40,016 bases of DNA from Alphaproteobacteria bacterium (GTDB taxonomy: Bacteria > Pseudomonadota > Alphaproteobacteria > UBA2136 > JAPPOO01), in the NCBI GenBank assembly GCA_028817875.1, contig JAPPOO010000083.1, positions 1-40,016 on the forward strand, in the 5' to 3' direction. The notes under the pieces were generated by a model, which saw only the letters and a list, made by a program, of their open reading frames with translations, did no database searches and was not told the DNA's origin. Positions 1 to 8,093 of this stretch are shown here, in pieces; the stretch's first letter is position 1, and each line of letters begins with the position of its first letter. The translations under genes and the position numbers were made by a program.

Positions 1-994
1 GAAACGAGATAAATTCTTTTTGATTTTCGTAAGTTATCTGAGCGTCAATAGCTATGTAAAAGCCATTCTTTATGACCCAGTCAAAACTATTCTTGCAAGA
101 CAGCGGATTTGTCCAAATAGCAATGAGTTCATCTTTTTGAGGAAATTCTTCAATCGTACTTCTTAGTAAGTCAGCAGCACTGCTATGGCTAAGCAAGACA
201 GGAACAAAAAAATCAACAGCAATTTCAAGTTGCCTCTTAAGCAAAGCTTTTTGCTGAGGCAGGCTTTCTTTATCTAGCCGAACAACATCCAATCCAATGG
301 GGCCGATAGCAACAAGTTCTTCATAAGTATTAAATGCTTCAGTTAAAGTTCTATCGATGTCATCAAGAGGTCTATTACAAAATGATGGAGCATAACCAAG
401 TGCCCCGTAACAGTTATCTTTTTCAGATAAATAAGAAGTTAGAATTTCCGCCTCCCCTCCTTGCATTGCAATAACTGAAATAGGTTCTGGTTCAGAATGG
501 TTATCCACTGGATTTTTTAGTAAGTCTTTTTGCTTTTTTTCATAAAGTTTACGCCAACGTTTTAAGCCATGCTGGTCTTCCACGTTGTAACAAGCATCTG
601 CAATAAATGCAGGAGGAAGAGAGGCATCTCTTTGTTCCATTTCTTTTAGTTGAGCTTCAAATAAAAGATCGGCATCGTACATAGCTTCTGCCTCACTTAA
701 TACCTCCTCTCCCCTTCCTGCTTTTTCCATAACAGCTTTTTTTGCATAAGCTAGAGAGGATGGGTTCACAATATGGTCGCGAGGAATGGTGCTAGGGTCA
801 AATTCTCTAGAAGGTTGTGTTTCCTGAGCTCCAAAAAGCATATTTTTAACAAAATTCCCAACACCTGATGAATTATCTTCTTGCGCGGGCTCCATACTCT
901 TTTGAAACCCTTTAACGGTTTTGTGTGCTTTACGCAGGTCTTTTTGCAGGCTTTTAACCTGACGTTGAAGTTTCTGAACGTGACGGTCTTTCAC
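1..994 (-). CDS. TatD-like pseudoenzyme with coiled-coil N-terminus (3' end off window)
   Basis: A GTG start at 994 (AGGA about 9 bases upstream, in-frame stop just above it) opens a reading frame of 331 codons that runs off the left edge. Residues 1-35 are charged and heptad-like, probably a coiled coil. From about residue 128 it aligns with the neighbouring TatD: F130..C135 with its H-x-H site, YAPS (201-204) with GIHPH, IGPIGLD (230-236) with LGESGLD, and VIKNG (307-311) with AIKNG. The TatD metal ligands are gone: H-x-H has become A134 and Y136, the Glu is P232, the HSRDA His is S269, and the HCF region reads WTNPL. This looks like a non-catalytic TatD paralogue of unknown role, possibly a binding or scaffold protein. 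It starts 27 bases after tatD and so is probably in the same operon. The last metal site lies beyond the window. Confidence 0.8.
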   Translation of the reverse strand, partial: MKDRHVQKLQRQVKSLQKDLRKAHKTVKGFQKSMEPAQEDNSSGVGNFVKNMLFGAQETQPSREFDPSTIPRDHIVNPSSLAYAKKAVMEKAGRGEEVLSEAEAMYDADLLFEAQLKEMEQRDASLPPAFIADACYNVEDQHGLKRWRKLYEKKQKDLLKNPVDNHSEPEPISVIAMQGGEAEILTSYLSEKDNCYGALGYAPSFCNRPLDDIDRTLTEAFNTYEELVAIGPIGLDVVRLDKESLPQQKALLKRQLEIAVDFFVPVLLSHSSAADLLRSTIEEFPQKDELIAIWTNPLSCKNSFDWVIKNGFYIAIDAQITYENQKEFISF

Positions 995-1021
995 ACCGCA
1001 AATTCCTGTTTATTTAAGTAT

Positions 1022-1813
1022 TTATTCTTCTTTTACTTTTGGAAATAGGCGCAAGAAGTTAGCTGACGTTATTTCAGCAACTTCCTGTAAGCTTTGCCCA
1101 CGTGCTTCCGCTAAGCATTCTGCCACATAAGGCACGTAACTTGGTTGGTTAGGTTTACCTCGATACGGCACAGGCGCTAAGTAAGGACTATCCGTCTCAA
1201 TTAAGAGCAAATTATTTGGAACTTCTGCAAAAATATCCCGTAGTTCTTGGCTTTTTTTGAATGTAATAACACCAGTTGCACCTAAATACAGTCCATTTTT
1301 TATAGCAAAATCGGCTAATATTTTTTTACTGGTAAAACAATGGATTACCGCCTGTAACACTCCCCTGCTCAAGGCTTCTTCTAGCAAAGCAATTGTGTCT
1401 TCTTCAGCATCGCGGCTATGAATAACCAATGGCAAATCAAGCTCTTGAGCAAGCTCTAAATGAACACGAAAACTCTCTTTCTGCTTATCTCTTGGCGCGT
1501 TATCATAATGGTAATCTAGCCCGCTTTCTCCAAGGCCTACAACCTTAGTAAGCTGAGCTGCTTTCCTAATTTCTTGAGCTAGTGCCTGAGGTTCTAGTTC
1601 TCCCCCTGCATAGTGAGGATGAATACCATACGTACAAAAAACCCCTTCTTGCTCTGTTGTAAAAGCATGCATTTCAGCAAATGAGCGATGCGTTGTTCCA
1701 ATTGTTAGTAAAGTATTCACATTTTCTGCTTGAGCATTAGCGACCAAGTCAGAAGGAGTGAGTCCATCATCCCGTGGATATGTAAGGTGGCAATGGGAAT
1801 CAGTAAAGTCCAT
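1022..1813 (-). CDS. tatD: TatD family metal-dependent DNase/hydrolase
   Basis: Cytoplasmic TIM-barrel metallohydrolase, 263 residues, usual length for the family, whose members act as 3'-5' exonucleases in DNA repair. Visible metal-site motifs are DSHCHL at the N-terminus, GIHPH, GESGLDYH, VIHSRDA, VIHCF and ETDSPYLAP near the C-terminus. All expected His/Glu/Asp ligands are present, unlike in the paralogue just downstream. The ATG at 1813 overlaps the metG TGA stop by one base (TGATG), so translation is probably coupled. A TTG three bases earlier is a less likely start. It is the fourth gene of tmk-holB-metG-tatD, a common alphaproteobacterial order. Confidence 0.95.
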   Translation of the reverse strand: MDFTDSHCHLTYPRDDGLTPSDLVANAQAENVNTLLTIGTTHRSFAEMHAFTTEQEGVFCTYGIHPHYAGGELEPQALAQEIRKAAQLTKVVGLGESGLDYHYDNAPRDKQKESFRVHLELAQELDLPLVIHSRDAEEDTIALLEEALSRGVLQAVIHCFTSKKILADFAIKNGLYLGATGVITFKKSQELRDIFAEVPNNLLLIETDSPYLAPVPYRGKPNQPSYVPYVAECLAEARGQSLQEVAEITSANFLRLFPKVKEE

Positions 1814-3333
1814 CAAGCTGCCTTTTCAACATCAATACGAGGAAATATACCTTGTGGTACAGGTAGTTCAGTCCCCTCTTTTAGGTTTGGTAACGCAGAT
1901 AAATCAGAAATGCATGTTCCACTTATACCTAATTGAGACAGTAATTTTTCCCCACTTTCGGGCATAAAAGGCGTTACTAATACTGCAATAATTTGGAAGC
2001 TCTCCATAAGTACGCGTAAAACATGCGCCATCTGGGCTGGGTTTGTTTTTTTGAGCTCCCACGGCCGTACAGCATCCATATACTTATTCCCTGCGTCAAT
2101 AACTTCCCAAATAGCATCTAAAGCCTTGTGAAAAGCAAGCGCTTCAATCTCTTGCTGTGTAGCATCTAAAGCTTTCTGTGCAAGTTCTAATAGGGCTTTG
2201 TCTTCGTTGGAAAGTGTTCCTAGTGCAGGTGTTTTACCATCACAGTTTTTTTGAACCATTGACAACACACGCTGAAATAAGTTCCCTAAATCATTGGCTA
2301 ATTCCGTATTGATACGGTTAATCATACGCTCTCGGCTAAAATCACCATCGTTACCAAAAGGCACTTCCCGCAACATAAAGTAACGGACGGCATCAATTCC
2401 AAATTCTTCTGTAATCTCTTTAGGATCAACCACATTACCGAAGGATTTACTCATTTTTTTGCCTTCGCTCGTCCACCAACCATGGGCAAAAACTTTACGA
2501 GGTGTATCAATATCCGCTCCCATCAACATAGCCGGCCAGTATATGGCATGAAAACGTAAAATATCTTTTCCGACCAAATGCACAGCTGGCCAGTAGTTTA
2601 GTTCGTTAGGGTAGCCATCTGCCGTTAAGTAGTTAGTGAGTGCATCAATCCAGACATACATAACGTGCTTATCATCATTAGGGACGGGAATTCCCCAATC
2701 AAATGTTGTGCGAGAAATTGAAATATCCGCCAGTCCACTTTTTACGAAGGAAATCACCTCATTACGTCGGCTGTTTGGTTGAATAAAGTCAGGTTGTTCT
2801 TCATAAAGTGCCAACAATTTATCTTCAAAAGCAGAAAGTTTAAAAAAGTAGCTTTCTTCTTCCATCCACTCAACTGGATGCCCTGAAGGAGCAATCTTTT
2901 TGCCGTCTTGCTCGGTTAGTTCACTCTCATCGTAGTAAGCTTCATCAGAAACACAGTACCAGCCGCTATAAGTATCCTTATAAATATAGCCATTTTGTGC
3001 TAGTTTTTGCCAAATAGCTTGCGCAGCTTTGTGGTGTCGAGGTTCTGTTGTACGAATAAAATCATCGTTAGACAAATTCATGATATCTGTTAGCGCTCTA
3101 AATTGAGTAGACATATCATCCACATAATCTTGCGGTGTTAGCCCTGCCTCTTCCGCTTTTCGTTGGAGTTTTAAGCCGTGTTCATCCGTTCCTGTAAGGA
3201 ACTTAGTATCAAAACCGTCTGACCGTTTAAAACGCGCCCAAACATCGGCTGCGGTGCTTGTGTAGGCACTTCCCACATGTGGTGCACCACTTGGGTAGTA
3301 AATGGGTGTTGTTATATAAGCTTTTTGAGTCAT
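1813..3333 (-). CDS. metG: Methionyl-tRNA synthetase
   Basis: Class I aminoacyl-tRNA synthetase that charges tRNA-Met, about 506 residues. It has the HIGH-type motif as PHVG near residue 18, the TGTDEHG segment, and KMSKS in GKKMSKSFGNVVDP. The region WYCVSDEAYYDESEL lacks the four-cysteine zinc knuckle, matching the shorter zinc-less MetG subgroup. There is no C-terminal EMAP/tRNA-binding domain. I chose the ATG at 3333 because AAGAGA lies 6-8 bases upstream. An in-frame TTG at 3366 has no better site. About 108 bases separate it from holB, so it may have its own promoter, but none is clear. Confidence 0.96.
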   Translation of the reverse strand: MTQKAYITTPIYYPSGAPHVGSAYTSTAADVWARFKRSDGFDTKFLTGTDEHGLKLQRKAEEAGLTPQDYVDDMSTQFRALTDIMNLSNDDFIRTTEPRHHKAAQAIWQKLAQNGYIYKDTYSGWYCVSDEAYYDESELTEQDGKKIAPSGHPVEWMEEESYFFKLSAFEDKLLALYEEQPDFIQPNSRRNEVISFVKSGLADISISRTTFDWGIPVPNDDKHVMYVWIDALTNYLTADGYPNELNYWPAVHLVGKDILRFHAIYWPAMLMGADIDTPRKVFAHGWWTSEGKKMSKSFGNVVDPKEITEEFGIDAVRYFMLREVPFGNDGDFSRERMINRINTELANDLGNLFQRVLSMVQKNCDGKTPALGTLSNEDKALLELAQKALDATQQEIEALAFHKALDAIWEVIDAGNKYMDAVRPWELKKTNPAQMAHVLRVLMESFQIIAVLVTPFMPESGEKLLSQLGISGTCISDLSALPNLKEGTELPVPQGIFPRIDVEKAA

Positions 3334-3441
3334 ATTAGTCTCTTTTCGTCTGCTGTTATTTATCAAGTCGTTAAAATTTATATATTAAGAGGTCCACAAA
3401 AGCGGAAAGAATAGTAAAAAATCACATTCGCATTAAAGAAT

Positions 3442-4356
3442 TCATGAGCCTAGCCTACGCGATGCCTGCGCAAGATGCAATGCTTCTTCTAAAACCCAGT
3501 TACCTGTAAGATTATGCGTTTGGCTACGTTGGTAAAGTGCAGAAACCTTTTCATACGTTTCAGCTATTGAGAATGTTGGCTCTTTCTTGAGTGTGCTTGC
3601 TAGTTCTTGCAACAGAAGAGAAAAGACTGTACCTACCTGTTTGCTTTGCTGCCGTTTATCTGCAACCGCCGAAGCTTGAAGCTCACCCCGTAAAACGGAC
3701 TGAATTTCTTGCTGAATTTCCAACCCTTCTTGCCCTAATTTCAAAGCTTCGCCAGGGCTACCATTAGCCTGTTTAGCTAATTCTGCCGCCGTGATAGCAT
3801 CTATGTCATCCTGCCTTTGAAGTACTTGTATTGTTTCATCTTCATTCAAATGTCCTACGCGCATTTTCCGACAACGGGACAAAATAGTTGGTAGTAAACG
3901 AAAAAGATTGTGTGCTACCAAAATAAAATGGATGCGTACCCCTGGCTCTTCCAGTGTTTTAAGGATTGCGTTAGCGGCTTCTACGCCTAAATCATCTGCC
4001 GCATCAACAATTACAACACGTCGTCCATCACTGGTAAGGGATAATTTTTCCAACAAGTTACGTACGGCATCCACTTTGATTGTTGCGTCCCCTTCTGCTT
4101 TTTCAAGCAGCAAATAGTCAGGGCAAGCACCAGCTTCTATCTGTGGATGCAAAACATGGTTTTCATTCACCATAATACGGCCGCTCATCATATTTCCACC
4201 ACACAGTAGGTATCGCCCAATGGTTTCTGCTAGCAAACGTTTGCCAACACCTTGGGGGCCGTGTAGTAGTACCGCATGTGGAAAACGCCCCTCCTCAGCA
4301 AGGGTTGTAAGGCTTTTTTGAACTTCGGTATGTCCAACAAGAGGCGCTAAGCTCAC
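3442..4356 (-). CDS. holB: DNA polymerase III delta' subunit (clamp loader)
   Basis: AAA+ clamp-loader subunit, 304 residues, that helps load the beta clamp. It shows the P-loop GPQGVGKR (about residues 34-41), a Walker B-like VVIVDAADDL, the helix AANAILKTLEEPG, and the SRC motif ILSRCRKMR (sensor region) as in delta'/DnaX proteins. It starts at GTG 4356, whose bases overlap the tmk TGA stop (GTGA), so the two are likely translationally coupled. The C-terminal collar region is less conserved. Its place after tmk supports delta' rather than tau/gamma, which would be much longer. Confidence 0.93.
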   Translation of the reverse strand: MSLAPLVGHTEVQKSLTTLAEEGRFPHAVLLHGPQGVGKRLLAETIGRYLLCGGNMMSGRIMVNENHVLHPQIEAGACPDYLLLEKAEGDATIKVDAVRNLLEKLSLTSDGRRVVIVDAADDLGVEAANAILKTLEEPGVRIHFILVAHNLFRLLPTILSRCRKMRVGHLNEDETIQVLQRQDDIDAITAAELAKQANGSPGEALKLGQEGLEIQQEIQSVLRGELQASAVADKRQQSKQVGTVFSLLLQELASTLKKEPTFSIAETYEKVSALYQRSQTHNLTGNWVLEEALHLAQASRRLGS

Positions 4357-5015
4357 GCCGCGGCAGCCTTTGTTAGGTAGTTTGTCAGGGCGTCCCGCAG
4401 TCTTTGCTGTACTTCATCAATGCTACCGCGTGCATCAATTAAATGGCAGCGTTCTGGCGTTTCTGTAGCAATTTGCTGGTATCCTTGCCGTACTTTTTGG
4501 TGAAATTCCGCGCCTAAACTTTCCATACGGGTCTCTTGTAATCCTTCTTCAGCTTGGGCTTGCTTGCGTGCCAGCCCTTCTTCGTAGGAGATATCTAAAA
4601 TGAACGTTACATCAGGCCAGTGTTGGCCTACAGCCAGTTGGCTAACTTGTTGAACAACCTCCCGAGGGAGGCCGCGGGCGACAGACTGAAAAACCGTGGT
4701 AGAGTCCGCAAAACGGTCGGTTATAACCCATTGGCCGTTTGAAAGAGCTGGCAAAATAAGCTGCCGCAAGTGTTCGTGTCGGTCAGCTGAGAATAAGAAC
4801 AGCTCCGACAAGCCATCAAACTTGTCCCCATCCCCTTCCAGCAAGAGTTTGCGGATGGCCGTACCAACCTCAGTGCCGCCCGGTTCGCGGGTTCTGATGA
4901 AATCTACATTCTCTGCCATCAGCCACTCGCAAAACAAGTTGAGCTGGGTTGTTTTTCCGCTTCCATCAACGCCTTCAACGGAGATGAATAATGGTTTATT
5001 GCTTACTAAAGTCAT
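4353..5015 (-). CDS. tmk: Thymidylate kinase
   Basis: Phosphorylates dTMP to dTDP for dTTP synthesis, 220 residues. It has the P-loop GVDGSGKTT near residues 15-23, the RTREPGGTEVG segment, ITDRFADST (DR-Y/F motif), and a LID segment near ARKQAQAEEG. First gene of the tmk-holB-metG-tatD operon. Its 3' end overlaps holB by four bases. No strong Shine-Dalgarno is visible before the ATG at 5015. Upstream on the minus strand, TATATT around 5040 may be a -10 box, and behind it lies an A-tract repeat array. Confidence 0.96.
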   Translation of the reverse strand: MTLVSNKPLFISVEGVDGSGKTTQLNLFCEWLMAENVDFIRTREPGGTEVGTAIRKLLLEGDGDKFDGLSELFLFSADRHEHLRQLILPALSNGQWVITDRFADSTTVFQSVARGLPREVVQQVSQLAVGQHWPDVTFILDISYEEGLARKQAQAEEGLQETRMESLGAEFHQKVRQGYQQIATETPERCHLIDARGSIDEVQQRLRDALTNYLTKAAAA

Positions 5016-5044
5016 GGGCGAAGTCTAACAAATCCGCGGCTAAA

Positions 5045-5213
5045 TATAAACTGAATAAAAAAGAAGAATAAAAAAAGTACATGAAAAAAAATCCGACGTA
5101 AAAAGCGTCAAAATCAGTGATAAATGAGGGTGAATAAGGCTTAATTCAGTATTAAAAAGTGATGTTTGAGGTCAAAAAAGTGTAAATTTGGGTGCAAAAG
5201 AGTAAAAACACAA
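5045..5213. repeat. Degenerate 21-bp A-tract tandem array
   Basis: Between tmk and the next gene the plus strand carries degenerate units of the form AAAAAAGTGTAAATTTGGG. AGTG cores at 5116, 5158 and 5179 are spaced 42 and 21 bases apart, and weaker units fit positions 5137 and 5200. Short A-runs recur near multiples of 10.5 bp. Stops in most frames argue against coding. Helically phased A-tracts often bend DNA, so this may be a curved upstream element of the tmk promoter. That role is inferred. Confidence 0.5.
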
Positions 5214-5250
5214 CAAAACGGACATAGGTTTTTACACCTACGCCCGTTTC
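5212..5250 (-). terminator. Intrinsic terminator of the cysteine protein gene 5254-5646
   Basis: A 12-base stem (5218-5229 with 5236-5247, two G-U type pairs) and a six-base loop start seven bases after the stop codon. On the minus strand it is followed by a T-rich stretch. The left arm and loop are identical to the terminator at 9021-9050. Confidence 0.85.
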
Positions 5251-5253
5251 ATT

Positions 5254-5646
5254 TTAGTTGGAATTATTTTTCTGTTGCGCTGCTGAGTTGGCAGCTTTAA
5301 TACCAGCTTGATATATTAAGGCAATATTCTTCCTTGCTTTATTAAGTTCAGCATCCATCTCTGCCTGTGTTTGACCAGTTACACAGTTCAGTGTTTCTCT
5401 AGTATCAGGATGTTTAATGCAAGATGTAAAGTTCCTATCTTTTGTAGCTTCCTTCTTTACTAGGTTAAGGTAAGCTCCATTGTCCCTATAGTCTACTTCT
5501 GTTGATCCGTCTTTGTACGGCAAGGTATAAGTGTATTTACACCCTTCGTCACATTTAATCTCCTTCAACTCTTCAGCAACAGCTGAAGAAATGGCGATAA
5601 AAGAGAATACAATTGCAGTAGCGAAAGAAAGCAACTTAGTTTTCAT
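5254..5646 (-). CDS. Small exported four-cysteine protein, unknown function
   Basis: 130 residues with a clear signal peptide (MKTK, hydrophobic stretch, cleavage near SAVA/EE at 24). The mature part has CDEGC (C32, C36), then C76 and C88, so two disulfides are possible in the periplasm. The C-terminal third is helical and charged. AGGGAAC sits seven bases before the ATG. It is a paralogue of the protein at 8584-9015: same signal start (MKT), a C-x3-C near the mature N-terminus, and a FxxCI...CV pair. I recognise no family. The gene has its own candidate promoter, a 5' hairpin and a terminator, so it is probably a single-gene unit. Confidence 0.85.
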   Translation of the reverse strand: MKTKLLSFATAIVFSFIAISSAVAEELKEIKCDEGCKYTYTLPYKDGSTEVDYRDNGAYLNLVKKEATKDRNFTSCIKHPDTRETLNCVTGQTQAEMDAELNKARKNIALIYQAGIKAANSAAQQKNNSN

Positions 5647-5665
5647 AGTTAAAGTTCCCTAGTTT

Positions 5666-5716
5666 GAAAAAATAGTAGATATCCTCTTCTTTTTAAAGAA
5701 AGAAGAGGATATCTAC
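5666..5716 (-). terminator. Perfect 18-bp hairpin plus T-run between uvrD and the cysteine protein gene
   Basis: 5675-5692 pairs perfectly with 5699-5716 around a six-base loop. On the minus strand it is followed by CTATTTTTTC. It can be the uvrD intrinsic terminator, 60 bases after the uvrD stop. It also lies just 5' of the gene starting at 5646, so it could double as that gene's leader hairpin or attenuator. Confidence 0.8.
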
Positions 5717-5721
5717 ACCGT

Positions 5722-5749
5722 AAAATAAAGATACGTGCTTTTAAGTCAA
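5722..5749 (-). promoter_or_regulatory. Candidate promoter for the gene 5254-5646
   Basis: On the minus strand, TTGACT (5749-5744), a 16-base spacer, then TATTTT (5727-5722). Predicted transcription would start near 5715, at the first bases of the 18-bp hairpin. Confidence 0.4.
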
Positions 5750-5774
5750 GCTAAATATGTGAGGCGAAGTTAAA

Positions 5775-7976
5775 CTAAGCCCGTTGTAGTTTAGCCAAGC
5801 TGGCGACTAGTTGCTTTTGGCCGGCTTTATCAAAGGCGATGGTCAGGCGCGCATTGTCGCCTTCACCTTCAGTGCCTCTAATATTTCCATAACCAAATTT
5901 TTGGTGAAATACCCGCTCGCCGATATCCCACTCGCTACTGGTGGAGACCGATGTATAAGGCATCAACGGCTCGGCAGGCTTGCGCCAATCACTTGTTGCG
6001 CGGGCATCAGTACGGCTACCCCATTCCGGCCGCAGAAGGGAAGCCCCCACGGTAGCGTGAATTTCCAAACATTCTTCAGGAATTTCCTGCAGAAAGCGGC
6101 TGGCAGTGCTAGGCTGAAACTGCCCGTACATACGGCGGCTGGCAGTGTAAACAATCACCAATTTGCGTTTGGCGCGAGTAATCGCCACGTAGGCAAGGCG
6201 GCGTTCTTCTTCAATGCCTTTCACCCCTGTTTCATTTAGGCTGCGCTGATGGGGAAACAAACCATCCTCAAACCCTGGCAGAAATACCGTATCGAACTCC
6301 AATCCTTTGGACGCATGAACAGTCATTAAACGCACAGCATCCTCGTTTGCGTCTTCACCATCCATCACAAGGGAAACATGCTCTAAAAAGCTGCCAACGT
6401 CACTATAATCCTGCATAGCGCGGACAAGCTCTTTCAGGTTATCCATGCGCGCTTTAGTTTCATCAGGCGGAGCCGCTTTATCCTGCCGCAGCATTTCTAA
6501 ATAGCCAGATTCCTCTAAAATCAACTCCATCAAACGGTCTGGCGTATGAGCTGCCCCAAGGTTTTTCCAAACGGTAAGTTGGTCAATAAACGTGGTGAGT
6601 GCACCCTTAGCTTTGCCGGAGAGCATATCCTGCCCCAGTGCAATTTCCGTTGCGGCCAACAGGGGCATGGTACGTTCCCGCGCAACATCTGTAATGGTTT
6701 GAAGAGCAGCATTACCCACCCCACGGCGCGGAACATTAATAATCCGCTGGTAGGCTAAATCATCTTGCGGGTTATGGAACAAGCGCAGGTACGCAATAGC
6801 ATCGCGGATTTCCTTCCGCTCATAGAACTTCATGCCGCCAATCACTACATACGGCACGCCAACTTTAATAAACTGCTCCTCCAAACTACGGGTTTGGGCA
6901 GCAGTACGGAAGAGTACGGCACAATCCGTATAACTACCGCCATCCCGCTGGTGGCTATCGCACGCATCAGCAATTAAGCGCGCTTCTTCGCGGTCATCCA
7001 CCACAGGGTGAACATGGATTTTCTCCCCGTCGTCATCAGATGTCCACAAGGTCTTGCTGTGTCGTTCATCATTATGGGAAATCACAGCGCTGGCGGCTTT
7101 TAAAATCGTCCCCGTAGAGCGGTAGTTTTGTTCTAGCCGCACCACTTTCGCGCCGTCAAAATCTTTCTCAAACTTTAAAATGTTGGCCACTTGGGCGCCG
7201 CGCCAACCATAAATAGATTGGTCATCATCCCCCACCACGCAAATGTTTTTGTGCGCCATAGAAAGCAACCGCAGCCATAGGTATTGCACGGTGTTGGTGT
7301 CTTGGTACTCATCCACCAAAATATGGGTGAGGCGGTTTTGGTACTCGGCCAGTATGTCATTATGTTGTTTTAGCAAGTAAACGGGGAGCAGTAGCAAATC
7401 CCCAAAGTCGCAAGCATTAAGCGCCTGTAAGCGGTTTTGGTAGGCACGGTACAGGCTAATGCCACGCCCGCCTGCAAACCCATCTTCTGCAGTTGGTACA
7501 TCGCTTGGCAACCACGCTTTGTCTTTCCATCTGGAAATAATATGCGCTAACTGGCGGGCGGGGTAGGCAGTTGCATCAATGTTTGCCTCTTTAATAAGAG
7601 CATCCAACAACCGTTTTTGGTCGTCTGTATCTAAAATGGTAAAGTCAGGGCGCAACCCCATGCGTTCTGCATGGCGGCGCAAAATACGGGCGCCAAGAGC
7701 GTGGAAGGTTCCCAGCATCATGCCTGCGGTGCTGCTACCAATCAACTGTTCAACCCGTTCGGCCAGTTCCTTCGCAGCTTTGTTGGTAAAAGTGACCGCC
7801 ATAATATTGTGCGGTTGGGCTGTTCCGGTTGCAATCAAATTAGCTAGGCGGGTTGTAAGTACGCGGGTTTTACCTGTACCTGCACCGGCCAGCACCAACA
7901 AAGGGCCTTGTAGGTGGTTAACGGCTTCGGCTTGGGGCGGGTTTAGGGAATCAATAATACTTTGGATATTCTGCAT
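5775..7976 (-). CDS. uvrD: ATP-dependent DNA helicase UvrD/PcrA
   Basis: SF1A 3'-5' helicase, about 733 residues, acting in nucleotide excision and mismatch repair. Helicase motifs appear in order: Q-motif region LNPPQAEAV, GAGTGKT (Walker A), VDEYQDTN (II), GDDDQSIYGWRGA (III), LEQNYRST (IV), VRLMTVHASKGLEFD (V) and EERRLAYVAITRAK (VI). The last 50 residues (FHQKFGYGNIRGTEGEG) form the usual UvrD C-terminal domain. I chose the ATG at 7976 because AGGA lies eight bases upstream. The reading frame extends further up without homology. Monocistronic, ending in a strong hairpin. Confidence 0.96.
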   Translation of the reverse strand: MQNIQSIIDSLNPPQAEAVNHLQGPLLVLAGAGTGKTRVLTTRLANLIATGTAQPHNIMAVTFTNKAAKELAERVEQLIGSSTAGMMLGTFHALGARILRRHAERMGLRPDFTILDTDDQKRLLDALIKEANIDATAYPARQLAHIISRWKDKAWLPSDVPTAEDGFAGGRGISLYRAYQNRLQALNACDFGDLLLLPVYLLKQHNDILAEYQNRLTHILVDEYQDTNTVQYLWLRLLSMAHKNICVVGDDDQSIYGWRGAQVANILKFEKDFDGAKVVRLEQNYRSTGTILKAASAVISHNDERHSKTLWTSDDDGEKIHVHPVVDDREEARLIADACDSHQRDGGSYTDCAVLFRTAAQTRSLEEQFIKVGVPYVVIGGMKFYERKEIRDAIAYLRLFHNPQDDLAYQRIINVPRRGVGNAALQTITDVARERTMPLLAATEIALGQDMLSGKAKGALTTFIDQLTVWKNLGAAHTPDRLMELILEESGYLEMLRQDKAAPPDETKARMDNLKELVRAMQDYSDVGSFLEHVSLVMDGEDANEDAVRLMTVHASKGLEFDTVFLPGFEDGLFPHQRSLNETGVKGIEEERRLAYVAITRAKRKLVIVYTASRRMYGQFQPSTASRFLQEIPEECLEIHATVGASLLRPEWGSRTDARATSDWRKPAEPLMPYTSVSTSSEWDIGERVFHQKFGYGNIRGTEGEGDNARLTIAFDKAGQKQLVASLAKLQRA

Positions 7977-8057
7977 GGCGGGCATCCTACCGAATTTTCC
8001 AAAACCATAACAGAGGGGATTGCTTTTTTTATTTGATGGTTTTTGCCAAAGCAAAGC

Positions 8058-8087
8058 TTGACAGGCAATTAATTATTTATGTATACG
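8058..8087 (+). promoter_or_regulatory. Candidate sigma-70 promoter of the small RNA unit
   Basis: TTGACA (8058-8063), an 18-base spacer, then TATACG (8082-8087). The -35 is perfect, the -10 matches four of six. Predicted start near 8094. Confidence 0.55.
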
Positions 8088-8093
8088 AATTCT

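Noticed and set aside
5811-6239. 142-residue plus-strand reading frame opposite uvrD
   Set aside because: It mirrors the conserved C-terminal half of uvrD and has no start signal or homology.
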